A stretch of 36,207 nucleotides of DNA from Clostridiales bacterium (GTDB lineage: Bacteria; Bacillota; Clostridia; Christensenellales; Pumilibacteraceae), in NCBI GenBank assembly GCA_029055565.1, contig JAIDCZ010000019.1:1-36207 (forward strand). The letters are read 5' to 3'. Numbering within the stretch: the stretch's first letter is position 1; every line of letters starts with the position of its first letter. This document shows positions 17,107 to 25,123 of this stretch, piece after piece. Below the pieces are notes generated by a model. That model was not told where the DNA came from. It made no database searches and saw only the letters and a program-made list of their open reading frames with translations. The position numbers were made by a program, and so were the translations under genes.

Positions 17107-17874
17107 TTAAACTACCTTGTTGTGAATGGCGGCTATTGCCGTTTTTTCGAGGCGGGATACTTGTGCTTGGGATATGCCTATCTCTTTGCTCACTTCCATT
17201 TGCGTTTTTCCGTCGTAAAAGCGCATCATAAGTATTTTGCGCTCGCGCTCGCTCAAATGCTCTATAGCGTCGTCTATATCTATCTTGCTGAGTCGGTTTT
17301 CGTCCGTGCTGTCGGCAAGCTGGTCCATTACGAGCACGGTGTCGTCGCCGTCGTGATACACAGGCTCGAACAACGATACCGGATCGGAAATGCCGTCCAG
17401 AGCGTACACTACTTCGGACACCGGAATATTCAGCGCGGCGGCAATATCGTCCAGCGTGGCGGTATCGCCGGTTTCGTGCTCTATTTGCTGGCGTGCTTGT
17501 AGCGCGTGGTAGGCGGTGTCGCGCACAGAACGCGAAACGCGTAGCGGCGAGCAGTCGCGCATGAATCTGCGTATTTCGCCTATAATCATAGGTACTGCGT
17601 AGGTAGAAAAGCGTAGGTTGTAGGATACGTTAAAGTTCTCCATAGCCTTAATAAGGCCTATACAGCCGACTTGGAATATATCGTCCACGCTCTGCTTTTT
17701 TTGCGCGAACCGTTGCGTTACCGAAAGGACGAGCCTAAGATTGGCCATTATAAATAGGTCGCGGGCTTGTTCGTCGCCGTTCTGCGCTTTAACGATTAGC
17801 TCCATCATTTCCTCGTGCTTCAGCTTGGGGAGGGTGGACGTATCCAGTCCGCAAATGTCTACGCGTGTTTTCAT
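17107..17874 (-). CDS. sigG: RNA polymerase sporulation sigma factor SigG
   Basis: SigG is the late forespore sigma factor. The opening VDICGLDTSTLPKLKHEEM is the SigG-type N-terminus, and region 2 (NLRLVLSVTQRF...DDIFQVGCIGLIKAMENF...RFSTYAVPMIIGEIRRFMRD) and region 4 (MEVSKEIGISQAQVSRLEK) are strongly conserved. Length 255 is normal. In Bacillus and most Clostridia sigG follows sigE in the same direction; here it is in the same place but inverted, so the two genes converge. AGAGGTG precedes the ATG, and a SigF-like promoter lies upstream, which fits SigG's role as a SigF target. Confidence 0.95.
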   Translation of the reverse strand: MKTRVDICGLDTSTLPKLKHEEMMELIVKAQNGDEQARDLFIMANLRLVLSVTQRFAQKKQSVDDIFQVGCIGLIKAMENFNVSYNLRFSTYAVPMIIGEIRRFMRDCSPLRVSRSVRDTAYHALQARQQIEHETGDTATLDDIAAALNIPVSEVVYALDGISDPVSLFEPVYHDGDDTVLVMDQLADSTDENRLSKIDIDDAIEHLSERERKILMMRFYDGKTQMEVSKEIGISQAQVSRLEKTAIAAIHNKVV

Positions 17875-17906
17875 ATGTGCACCTCTTTGGTCGGTATCGT
17901 TAAATT

Positions 17907-17937
17907 TAAGTTTGGCTGATTGGACGGCGCGGTATGC
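17907..17937 (-). promoter_or_regulatory. SigF-type promoter for sigG
   Basis: On the minus strand: GCATA (17937-17933), a 16-nt spacer and GCCAAACTTA (17916-17907). The forespore sigma-F consensus is roughly GYWTA, 15-16 nt, GGNRANANTW. The -35 matches fully and the -10 at most informative positions. Confidence 0.65.
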
Positions 17938-18044
17938 GTTAAATTGCGCGCGCTTTGCGCGAAAGCTGTAGCTTGCCGTCGAAAATGCAGTTCAATTACA
18001 AAAAAACGATAGCAAAACGCTTACTCGCCGCATATACAAGTGCT

Positions 18045-18446
18045 ATGGAAAACGAAATGACGTATTGCGAACTGAAACGCCGCGAGGTGATTAACGGCAG
18101 CGACGGACGACGAATGGGGCATATTATAGACCTTATTTTTGCAGTTGACAGCGGAAAGATTAAGGGCATAATATTGCCGTACGGCAAGCGTGGCGTGTTT
18201 GGCAAATCGCAAGATTTGTTCGTGCCGTGGCAGTGCATACAAAAAATCGGCGAGGACGTTATACTCGTCGAGATACATGATTTGTCGGGCGGAGCGCCTA
18301 CGTGCGTGCCCGCGCCAAAGCCCGAATTCTTGCCCGCACCGCCGCCAAAAAAGAAGGGCGGCGGCGGTAAAGGTTGCGACGGCCAGTGCGAAAAGTGCAT
18401 GTTGTTCGACTGCGCCGAGCGTTGGGGTTCGGCAACGGCCGAATAA
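18045..18446 (+). CDS. ylmC: YlmC/YmxH family PRC-barrel-like protein with Cys-rich tail
   Basis: The first 80 residues match the YlmC/YmxH family: small PRC-barrel-like proteins found beside sporulation genes, function unclear. TYCELKRREVINGSDGRRMGHIIDLIFAV and FVPWQCIQKIGEDVILVE are the recognisable blocks. Unlike typical members (80-90 aa), this one has a Pro/Gly/Lys-rich extension and a tail with C111, C115, C118 and C123 (CDGQCEKCMLFDC), which could bind a metal. I chose ATG 18045; ATG 18057 would match the family start more closely, and the longer frame from 17955 overlaps the sigG promoter. No ribosome site is seen; TATACA at 18033-18038 could drive a leaderless transcript. It sits between sigG and nrdR, its usual place. 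Confidence 0.8.
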   Translation: MENEMTYCELKRREVINGSDGRRMGHIIDLIFAVDSGKIKGIILPYGKRGVFGKSQDLFVPWQCIQKIGEDVILVEIHDLSGGAPTCVPAPKPEFLPAPPPKKKGGGGKGCDGQCEKCMLFDCAERWGSATAE

Positions 18447-18460
18447 GTTGCGTCGATTAG

Positions 18461-18489
18461 TGGACAAATATTTTTCTATATGATATAAT
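18461..18489 (+). promoter_or_regulatory. Sigma-A promoter upstream of nrdR (distal)
   Basis: TGGACA (18461-18466), a 17-nt spacer and TATAAT (18484-18489). It would give a leader of about 150 nt. Confidence 0.7.
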
Positions 18490-18564
18490 TAACCAAATCA
18501 CGATACGGATAGACCGTACGATAACAATACATTGTAAAGAAATCGAAAAATCAATCTGTGATTG

Positions 18565-18607
18565 TGATATAATACGCAAACAAACTTATTGCATGCTCAG
18601 TGCAATA
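18565..18607 (+). promoter_or_regulatory. Extended -10 promoter and hairpin upstream of nrdR (proximal)
   Basis: TGATATAAT (18565-18573) is an extended -10 with no good -35. Just after the likely start lies a perfect 7-bp inverted repeat, TATTGCA (18587-18593) and TGCAATA (18601-18607), a candidate operator or leader hairpin. Confidence 0.5.
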
Positions 18608-18645
18608 TCGTTTGTATGACATACTTACGAGAGGAAATACGTATT

Positions 18646-19092
18646 ATGAAGTGTATCTATTGCGGTAATGCGGAAAGCAAGGTCGTAGATTCGCGCTCCA
18701 CCGACGAGGGCAACAGCATACGCCGTCGTCGCGAATGCTTGCAGTGCGGCAAGCGGTTCACCACCTACGAGGTGATTGAATCGACGCCGGTGCTCGTAGT
18801 CAAGCAAGACGGAACGCGCCAGCAGTTCGACGCGCACAAGATTAAAAGCGGGTTGATAAGAGCTTGCGAAAAACGCCCCGTAGCTTTGCGCGATATAGAG
18901 GCGTTGGTTGCGTCGGTGGAAAAGCAGATTTACAATTCGCTCGAGCAAGAGGTTACGTCCAAAAAGATAGGCGAGCTCGTTATGGAAGGACTTAAGGAAC
19001 TCGACCAGATTGCGTACGTGCGGTTTGCGTCGGTGTACCGCGACTTCCGCGACGTGACGTCGTTTATCGAATTTATCAACGCGTTCAAGTAG
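18646..19092 (+). CDS. nrdR: Transcriptional regulator NrdR
   Basis: NrdR represses ribonucleotide reductase genes when dATP is high. The N-terminal zinc ribbon has CIYC (C-x2-C) and CLQC (C-x2-C), with the characteristic SKVVDSRSTDEGNSIRRRRECLQCGKRFTTYE block. The ATP-cone domain follows (VVKQDGTRQQFDAHKIKSGLIRACEKRPV). Length 148 is standard. The ATG at 18646 starts the protein at MKCIYCG, as in the family, and GAGGAA precedes it; the longer frame from 18589 is ruled out because it overlaps the leader hairpin. FeoA follows 15 bp later in the same run. Confidence 0.96.
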   Translation: MKCIYCGNAESKVVDSRSTDEGNSIRRRRECLQCGKRFTTYEVIESTPVLVVKQDGTRQQFDAHKIKSGLIRACEKRPVALRDIEALVASVEKQIYNSLEQEVTSKKIGELVMEGLKELDQIAYVRFASVYRDFRDVTSFIEFINAFK

Positions 19093-19107
19093 GAGTTGCA
19101 CTAAGTA

Positions 19108-19323
19108 ATGACGCTTTTCGATTGCTCGGTAAACGGTAGCGGCACGGTAACGCAAATCGGCGGCGGCGATGCTACGCACAGACGACTGGTCGATTTGGGC
19201 TTGCTTGGCGCGCGCTTTCACGTTAGGGCAAGGAATAAGCACTCCGTACTCGTAGACTTCGGACCGATGTCTTGCGTAATCCAATCGAGCGTTGCCGCAA
19301 ATATAACGATACTCGAAAGGTGA
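19108..19323 (+). CDS. feoA: Ferrous iron transport protein A (FeoA)
   Basis: A 71-residue SH3-like protein, the small cytoplasmic partner of the FeoB ferrous iron transporter. The family blocks RRLVDLGLLGARFHV and the terminal SVAANITIL are visible. The stop is 1 bp before the feoB start, and the FeoB ribosome site (AAAGGTGAT) lies in the end of this gene. AGGAG sits rather far (12 nt) upstream of the ATG. Confidence 0.88.
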   Translation: MTLFDCSVNGSGTVTQIGGGDATHRRLVDLGLLGARFHVRARNKHSVLVDFGPMSCVIQSSVAANITILER

Positions 19324-19324
19324 T

Positions 19325-21331
19325 ATGAAAATTGCGTTATGCGGCAATCCCAACGTAGGCAAGACCACGCTGTTCAACAGACTTACGCGGTCGGACGAGC
19401 CGGTGGGTAATTGGCACGGCGTTACCGTGGACGTGCGCACCAAGCGACTTTCGCGCGACGCGTACATATCCGATTTGCCGGGGGCATATTCTCTTTCCGC
19501 GCGCACTGCGGAGGAGCAGATAACGCGGGACGGCGTTCTGTTCGGCGACTATGACGTGATTGTGTACGTGGCCGAAGCCAACAATTTGCGGCGCAATCTG
19601 TACATGTTTATGCAGCTTGCAGAGCTGAATAAAACCGTAGTGCTCGCCGTAAACATGATGGACGAGGCGCGAGGCAAGATAGACTTAAAATTGCTGGCCG
19701 AGCGACTTGGCGTGCCGGTTATCGGCACGTCGGTTAGGGACAAGAACCCCAAAGCGGCAATACTCGCCGCGGCGGCGGAGGCGTTACGCAACAAACCGAA
19801 AATGCCCGATTACGCGTACCGTCCGCAAGTGCGAGAGCTGTGCAGAGCAATAAACGCAAAAGGCGGAAATTCCGGATTTACGAGTGAATTCGCCGCGCTT
19901 AAAATTATGGGGCGCGACGAGTATATAGCGGGTATCGTGGGGTATAATACCACCGGCTGTAAAGCTTGCGGCGGTTGCGATACCGATTTGCCCGCACGAC
20001 TGCGTTACGAATATATAGACCGAATACTATCGGGCGCGGCGCAAACCGTAGCCGTGCCGCAAAGTACTTTGAAAATAGATAAAGTTGCGCTTGGCAGGCT
20101 TGCGCTACCGCTGTTTTTGCTTGTTATGTCGGCGGTGTTTTTTGTGACATTCGAGTTGGGCAAGCCTATATCAGACCTCTTGGCAAGGCTTATAGAGCGA
20201 GCGCAAAGCGCGGTGTCGCTCGTCGACATGCCGCCGTGGTTGAGTTCGCTGTTTGCGGACGGGATAGTGGGCGGCGTGGGCGCGGTGCTTGCGTTTTTGC
20301 CGCAAGTGTTGCTTATATTTCTGCTGACTGCACTGTTGCAAGACAGCGGGTATATGAGCCGAGTGGCTTTCCTAACCGACGACTTTTTCAAAAAGTTCGG
20401 GCTTAGCGGCAGAGCGGCGTTTTCGGTAGTGCTCGGGCTTGGATGTTCGGCAACCGCAGTGCTTACCACGCGCGGCATATCGGGCGAGGGGCGGCGGCGC
20501 AGAGCGGCGTTTGCAACTCCGTTTTGTCCGTGCAGTGCGAGGCTTGCAGTGTTCACCGCAATATCGGCGTACTTTTCGCTGTCCGGCTTGGTGGTTGCGG
20601 CAATGTACGTTTTGGGCTTTGCCGCGGCGCTCGTCGTGCTTAAGGTAATGCAAGCGTTGTCGCGCGGCGAAAGCGCCGACGACGAGCTGATAATGGAAAT
20701 GCCGCCGTACCGCGTGCCAAGCGTAAAACGCGTACTCGGCGTAGTGTGGCACAACGTGCTGTCGTTTTTGTCGCGCGTCGGGACTGTGGTGCTTTGCGTA
20801 AGCGTTATCATGTGGGTGTTGTGCAATTTTTCGGTATCCGACGGATTTACCGGCGGGGTGGAAAACAGCGTTATGAGCACGCTGTGCAGCGTGATAGCGC
20901 CGGTGTTCGCGCCGCTCGGCTTCGGGTCGTGGCGCGCTACCGCGGCGCTCTTGTCGGGAGTAGCGGCCAAGGAAGCGGTGGTGTCCGTTATAAGCTCGCT
21001 GGGCGGTATGGACGCGGTGTTCGGCACTAGCGCGGCCGCTGTGTCGTTTATGATATTCACATGTCTGTACGTGCCGTGCATTGCCACGCTGTCGGCACTC
21101 GCTAAGGAGAACGGACTGAAAAGCGCGTTGCTGTCTGTTGGCGTGCATACGGCAGTCGCGTATGCGTGTTCGCTCGTATACTATCAATCGACGATCTGGT
21201 ACGCGGCGAACAAAGGCGTATTTTTCGCGGTAATAGCGTGCGCTGCGGCGTGTATCGTCGCAATAACTACTGTAACGATCGTAATACGGAAAAAACACGA
21301 TGGGAAAAAAATACGAGTTTCAAATAAATAA
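19325..21331 (+). CDS. feoB: Ferrous iron transport protein B (FeoB)
   Basis: FeoB takes up Fe(II) across the membrane using a GTPase domain. G1 is GNPNVGKTTLFNRL near the start, G3 is DLPGAYSL and G4 is NMMD. After the helical domain, residues C212, C215 and C218 form a C-x2-C-x2-C cluster (GCKACGGC), which is not part of the usual core. The transmembrane half begins near residue 255, with the Gate motifs GLGCSATAVLTTRGI and PCSARLAVFTA, and continues to a basic C-terminus. At 668 aa it is of usual length. It overlaps the next gene by 32 bp. Confidence 0.96.
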   Translation: MKIALCGNPNVGKTTLFNRLTRSDEPVGNWHGVTVDVRTKRLSRDAYISDLPGAYSLSARTAEEQITRDGVLFGDYDVIVYVAEANNLRRNLYMFMQLAELNKTVVLAVNMMDEARGKIDLKLLAERLGVPVIGTSVRDKNPKAAILAAAAEALRNKPKMPDYAYRPQVRELCRAINAKGGNSGFTSEFAALKIMGRDEYIAGIVGYNTTGCKACGGCDTDLPARLRYEYIDRILSGAAQTVAVPQSTLKIDKVALGRLALPLFLLVMSAVFFVTFELGKPISDLLARLIERAQSAVSLVDMPPWLSSLFADGIVGGVGAVLAFLPQVLLIFLLTALLQDSGYMSRVAFLTDDFFKKFGLSGRAAFSVVLGLGCSATAVLTTRGISGEGRRRRAAFATPFCPCSARLAVFTAISAYFSLSGLVVAAMYVLGFAAALVVLKVMQALSRGESADDELIMEMPPYRVPSVKRVLGVVWHNVLSFLSRVGTVVLCVSVIMWVLCNFSVSDGFTGGVENSVMSTLCSVIAPVFAPLGFGSWRATAALLSGVAAKEAVVSVISSLGGMDAVFGTSAAAVSFMIFTCLYVPCIATLSALAKENGLKSALLSVGVHTAVAYACSLVYYQSTIWYAANKGVFFAVIACAAACIVAITTVTIVIRKKHDGKKIRVSNK

Positions 21332-22151
21332 AAGCGAACGGCTGTCGTCGTTTTTGGCAAGTAACGTGCCTACGCTTACTTCGGCGCGCGCCGACCTATT
21401 GATAAAAAGCGGCGAGGTGCGCGTAAACGGCGTCAGATCCAAGCAAAACGCCGTACTGGCGGTTGGAGATAGGGTGAACGTTTTCGTGCCCGACGAGCTG
21501 AATAAACGCGTCGTAAACGTGCCTACCGTTTACGACGACGATAATATAGTGATTTTCGACAAGCCCAAACGCACTGCTTACGACGTGTTGCCGCAGTTGT
21601 ACGACGCGCCGCTTTTTGCCGTGCACAGACTGGATACAAACACCACCGGCCTTATAGTTTTTGCCAAAACCGAAAAAGCGCTTGCCGAGCTGTCGGACGC
21701 GTTTCGAGATAGGCGGGTAAAAAAGGTGTACGAGGCGGTAGTTTTGCCCGCGCCAAAGGCGGACGAGGCCACGCTTACCGCATACACCAAGCTGCTTAAC
21801 GACCGCAACCTCGCGCTGGTTACGGACAAGCCGAAGACCGGCTACAAAACTATGATAACCGAGTACGTCGTAAAACGGCGCATAGGCGACGCGGCGGTGC
21901 TTCGTGTATTTCCGCACACCGGCAGAACTCACCAAATCCGCGCGCACTTGCAGTTTATCGGCTGTCCGATAATAGGCGAGCATAAGTACGGTGTGCGCGG
22001 CGGGACGAGAGTAGACGGCGCACCCGATACGCAAATGCTCGCTGCGGTAGAGCTTACCTTTTCCGGACTTAAGGGTAAAATGTCTTATTTAAACGGAAAA
22101 ACTTTTACAGCGGACAGCGGGTTCGATTTGGATTTCTTAATTAAGAATTAA
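21300..22151 (+). CDS. RluA-family pseudouridine synthase
   Basis: These enzymes convert uridine to pseudouridine in rRNA or tRNA. An N-terminal S4 RNA-binding domain (about residues 13-70) precedes the catalytic domain; the active-site motif HRLDTNTTGLIVFAKT gives the catalytic Asp as D112. The later blocks RVFPHTGRTHQIRAHL and IIGEHKYG are conserved. Length 283 is typical. The start overlaps the feoB end. The target site cannot be told from sequence. The last codons (IKN) and the stop lie in a dispersed repeat. Confidence 0.92.
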   Translation: MGKKYEFQINKSERLSSFLASNVPTLTSARADLLIKSGEVRVNGVRSKQNAVLAVGDRVNVFVPDELNKRVVNVPTVYDDDNIVIFDKPKRTAYDVLPQLYDAPLFAVHRLDTNTTGLIVFAKTEKALAELSDAFRDRRVKKVYEAVVLPAPKADEATLTAYTKLLNDRNLALVTDKPKTGYKTMITEYVVKRRIGDAAVLRVFPHTGRTHQIRAHLQFIGCPIIGEHKYGVRGGTRVDGAPDTQMLAAVELTFSGLKGKMSYLNGKTFTADSGFDLDFLIKN

Positions 22152-22193
22152 CGTTTAATTCGGAATTCGGAATTATGAATTCGGAATTAACGA
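22137..22193. repeat. Dispersed GAATTAAGAATT-family repeat, copy 4
   Basis: TTAATTAAGAATTAACGTTT followed by AATTCGGAATTCGGAATTAT. It includes the stop of the pseudouridine synthase gene. The following bases to about 22250 (GGATTC...CTCGGAATGA) resemble the decayed REP-type stretch next to copy 2. Confidence 0.7.
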
Positions 22194-22349
22194 ATGTTTG
22201 GATTCTTCGGTGGGTAAAGAATGCTCGGAATGAAAAAATAATTATTGAAGATACTGAAAACAGTGGCGTAGAGCAATTTATAACGGCACGAAATTCATTG
22301 GGTGTAACGCAAAACAAATTACAAAAGCAAACACACGCCAGTAAAAGTA

Positions 22350-22378
22350 TTGACAAATTATTGCAAATACTGTAAAAT
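22350..22378 (+). promoter_or_regulatory. Sigma-A promoter for the DUF975-like gene
   Basis: TTGACA (22350-22355), a 17-nt spacer and TAAAAT (22373-22378). The ATG lies 7 nt after the -10, where transcription normally starts. Confidence 0.85.
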
Positions 22379-22385
22379 GTAGATT

Positions 22386-24044
22386 ATGATAGGCAAAGAC
22401 GTAAAAGGCGAGGCAAGAAAAAAGCTCGCGCTTAATATGCACCAAGCGATTATCGTATACACGGTAATGTTTACGATATTCATTACGCTTATAGCGTTGG
22501 TGGTTATGTCGTGCGTAAGTCTGGGCGCGGCGGTTAGTAAAATTGCCGCTATCGTCATGATTTGCTACGGCTCGATATTGCTTATTATAGCCATAGTCGG
22601 CGCGGGCATGATCAACTTTGCAATGACCGACTTTTACTTGGTGTCGTACAAATGCCAGCCGTACAACGTGCGGCGACTGGGCGAAACCATTGCGCGTAGC
22701 AACATAACCAAGGTATTGCTTATGAGCTTTAAGCGCACGATTATAGCGCTTTTGCTTTTGCTCTGCCTTATCGTCCCCGGTGTGATATATTTAATGCGCA
22801 CGTCAATGGCGTCGTATCTGTTGATAGCCAATCCCAAAATGAAACCGACCTCGGCCCTTACTGCGTCGAGCAAGGTAATGAGCGGCAAGACCGGCACGTA
22901 CTTTACGCTGTGCATGTCGCTTATGGGCTGGTACGTTTTGGGCGTAGCAACGCTTGGACTGGGATTTATATTTATAGCGCCGTATATCAATCTGGTAAAG
23001 ACGGTGTTTTACAAGCGCAACCTCCAAGGCGACAAGGGTGTGTACATGGTGTCCGCGCAAGCGCTGGCCTCGATGCCGGCAACCATGGCGCCGCAACAAG
23101 GCCAAGCTATGCAACAACAAGCCATGGCCAACGCACAGTACGCAGCGCAACAACAGCCGGCCGGCCCGGCGCCAATCGACGCCTTGGCCGACGAGGACGT
23201 TATGGACATGCACGCCGCAATACAAGACTTTGGCGGTGAGGTAGGCGAAAATCAAGCGTTCGTATCGAGCGTAGACGCCGTGCCGGAAGTTCCGCTTGCC
23301 GCGCCCAGCGGCAAAAAAGCCGATAAGGGCAAGTCTAAACTGGCGCGTGAGGAAAAGCGCGCGGCCAAGGAAGCAGCCAAGGAAGCGGCCAAGCGCGACG
23401 AGCACATGCACAAGATAGACGGTACCGGACTGGTGGAAACCGAGCGCACGCTCACCACGCAAGAGCTTGCCGATTCCGACGTGCTTCGCCGTAGCGAATT
23501 GGACCATATGTATTCCAACGCCGAGCGCAAGCGTTCAGCCGTCAATTACTTTGACAACTTGGTCACCAACGGCAACGACGACGAGTTTGACGACTTTGGT
23601 GTAACGCCGATCGACGCGGAGCCGATTGCCGAGCCTATTGTAGAGCCTATTATCGAACCGATAGTCGCAGAGCCGATGGCAAACGGCTTTGGCCAAGCGG
23701 GATTTGACGCGTTTAGCGGGGACGATCCGGCGGGCGAGCCGGTTATGAGCGAAAGCGAGCTTGACGAGTTTTTGCGCAACTTCGACGACGCGATAGAGCA
23801 AGACGAGCAACCGGCTAAAGTCGAACCGTTAAAAACCGAGCGATCGACAAATAATAGCAATAGAGCGGCGCAGAGCGCAATTGATAGACGAAAAGCGGCA
23901 GAGGAGCGCATAGAACGCGACCGTCGCGCAGCCGTCGAACGATTGGCAAACCGTCGTCCCTCGTCACCGCAGTCTATTGAACGCGCCGAGCGCATACGTC
24001 GTGAGCGCGAGGAACGCTTAAAAAAACAAAATCAAAAGAAGTAA
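22386..24044 (+). CDS. DUF975-like integral membrane protein with long hydrophilic tail (552 aa)
   Basis: The first 220 residues carry the DUF975 pattern: a charged amphipathic opening (KGEARKKLALNMHQAI), then about five membrane helices, the block TSMASYLLIANPKMKPTSAL and a late GWYVLGVATLGLGFIFIAPY. DUF975 proteins have no established function. Unlike typical members (200-250 aa) this one continues for 330 residues: a Gln/Ala/Met-rich segment, a Lys/Ala helix (EEKRAAKEAAKEAAKRDEHM), an acidic Pro/Ile/Glu repeat (EPIAEPIVEPIIEPIVAEP) and an Arg/Glu-rich last helix. No ribosome site precedes the ATG, consistent with a leaderless mRNA. The next gene follows 17 bp later. Confidence 0.8.
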   Translation: MIGKDVKGEARKKLALNMHQAIIVYTVMFTIFITLIALVVMSCVSLGAAVSKIAAIVMICYGSILLIIAIVGAGMINFAMTDFYLVSYKCQPYNVRRLGETIARSNITKVLLMSFKRTIIALLLLLCLIVPGVIYLMRTSMASYLLIANPKMKPTSALTASSKVMSGKTGTYFTLCMSLMGWYVLGVATLGLGFIFIAPYINLVKTVFYKRNLQGDKGVYMVSAQALASMPATMAPQQGQAMQQQAMANAQYAAQQQPAGPAPIDALADEDVMDMHAAIQDFGGEVGENQAFVSSVDAVPEVPLAAPSGKKADKGKSKLAREEKRAAKEAAKEAAKRDEHMHKIDGTGLVETERTLTTQELADSDVLRRSELDHMYSNAERKRSAVNYFDNLVTNGNDDEFDDFGVTPIDAEPIAEPIVEPIIEPIVAEPMANGFGQAGFDAFSGDDPAGEPVMSESELDEFLRNFDDAIEQDEQPAKVEPLKTERSTNNSNRAAQSAIDRRKAAEERIERDRRAAVERLANRRPSSPQSIERAERIRREREERLKKQNQKK

Positions 24045-24061
24045 AGTAGGTCAAGGTCATC

Positions 24062-25060
24062 TTGAAACAGAAACGCAATTATTCATTGACCGCCAAGGAA
24101 CGCAAGCAAAAGCGCATGGCGGAGCAAAACAAGCAAGCCGACGGAAAGTCGTATGTATCCAAACCGACGGTCGAGCAAAAGAGCGCCGCACCGGAATTGA
24201 GCGCCGAAGCGCAAATGGCAAAATCGCAAACGCAATCCAAGCGTATGACGATAATAGTCGGTTGCGTGATAGGCGTTGCAATACTGCTTATTATTGCCGC
24301 GCTTTTGGCGCCGGTAATTATGCACGTAGTCAATCCGTACCGCGGCTACGACGACGTTATTGCCAAGTTTACGCTGTCCAACGGTATGGAGCTGGAATAC
24401 GTAATAGACGAGGACGAATACGATACCACGGCGACAAACTTTATATTTTTGGCTAACAACAAGTATTTCGATAACACCGTGTTCTACGACGCGCAAGGCG
24501 GGTGGTTAAGGTTCGGCGGATACGTGGACCAGCCGCTTTCCAACAACACCTCGGACTACAAGCGTTCCAATCACCGCAGTGATAGCGAGGATTATTGCAA
24601 AGGCTTCGGCGCACTGCCCAACAACAGATTCAGCAAGGTTACGGAAAAGTTCGGATACAGACTTTACACGCGCCCCGACGACAGAAACGACAACCTCGTA
24701 AAACAGCTCGGTACGCTCACTTACAGAACGGATACCGCCACGGAGTTCCAGTTCTATTACGGCGATTATACCGAAACGGTGCCCACCAATATAAGCAACA
24801 TCGAATGCGCTATGGTCGGTCATGCGCTCAACGAGCAGACCAAAAAGAATCTTAAGTCCATACGCGCGATGGCCGCTATCAACTCGCACTTGAGCGACGG
24901 CTATTTGTGGAAGCCGCCCACGCCCAATATTAGGATCGAAAGCGTAAAGGTGTACAACCTTAACAGCTCCAAATGGGCTGACTTCGACTTTTTGAAGTAC
25001 CTCGAGGGCAAGGACAGCGACGGCAACCAGCGCTACACCAGCTGGTACGGCAAAGCGTAA
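24062..25060 (+). CDS. Membrane-anchored cyclophilin-like protein, probably without PPIase active site (332 aa)
   Basis: A basic, unstructured N-terminus (residues 1-60) leads to one membrane helix at 63-90, so the bulk is extracytoplasmic. The outer domain looks like a degenerate cyclophilin: VIAKFTLSNGMELEYVI, then NFIFLANNKYFDNTVFYDAQGG (family pattern NF..L...YYDGT.FHR...QGG), then GTLTYRTDTATEFQFYYGD (family pattern G.L.MA......SQFFI). The Arg of the FHR motif is replaced, so catalysis is doubtful. The start is a TTG with AAGGTC upstream; an in-frame ATG at 24118 is an alternative but would shorten the basic N-terminus. It is probably in an operon with the DUF975-like gene, and a strong terminator follows. 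Confidence 0.6.
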   Translation: MKQKRNYSLTAKERKQKRMAEQNKQADGKSYVSKPTVEQKSAAPELSAEAQMAKSQTQSKRMTIIVGCVIGVAILLIIAALLAPVIMHVVNPYRGYDDVIAKFTLSNGMELEYVIDEDEYDTTATNFIFLANNKYFDNTVFYDAQGGWLRFGGYVDQPLSNNTSDYKRSNHRSDSEDYCKGFGALPNNRFSKVTEKFGYRLYTRPDDRNDNLVKQLGTLTYRTDTATEFQFYYGDYTETVPTNISNIECAMVGHALNEQTKKNLKSIRAMAAINSHLSDGYLWKPPTPNIRIESVKVYNLNSSKWADFDFLKYLEGKDSDGNQRYTSWYGKA

Positions 25061-25067
25061 TGTGTAC

Positions 25068-25118
25068 AAAAAATAGCTCACTAACTTCGTAATGGAAGTG
25101 TAGTGAGCTATTTTTTTT
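25068..25118 (+). terminator. Strong rho-independent terminator
   Basis: A 16-bp perfect outer stem, AAAAAATAGCTCACTA (25068-25083) with its complement at 25101-25116, and an inner CTTC/GAAG, followed by eight T. Confidence 0.92.
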
Positions 25119-25123
25119 ATACG

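Noticed and set aside
20372-21298. A 308-codon minus-strand frame inside feoB
   Set aside because: It is antisense to a clearly conserved FeoB membrane domain; its translation is rich in Arg, His and Tyr, as is typical of shadow frames.
22175-22375. A 66-codon frame between the pseudouridine synthase and the DUF975 gene
   Set aside because: It begins inside a dispersed repeat, runs into the promoter of the next gene and has no ribosome site.
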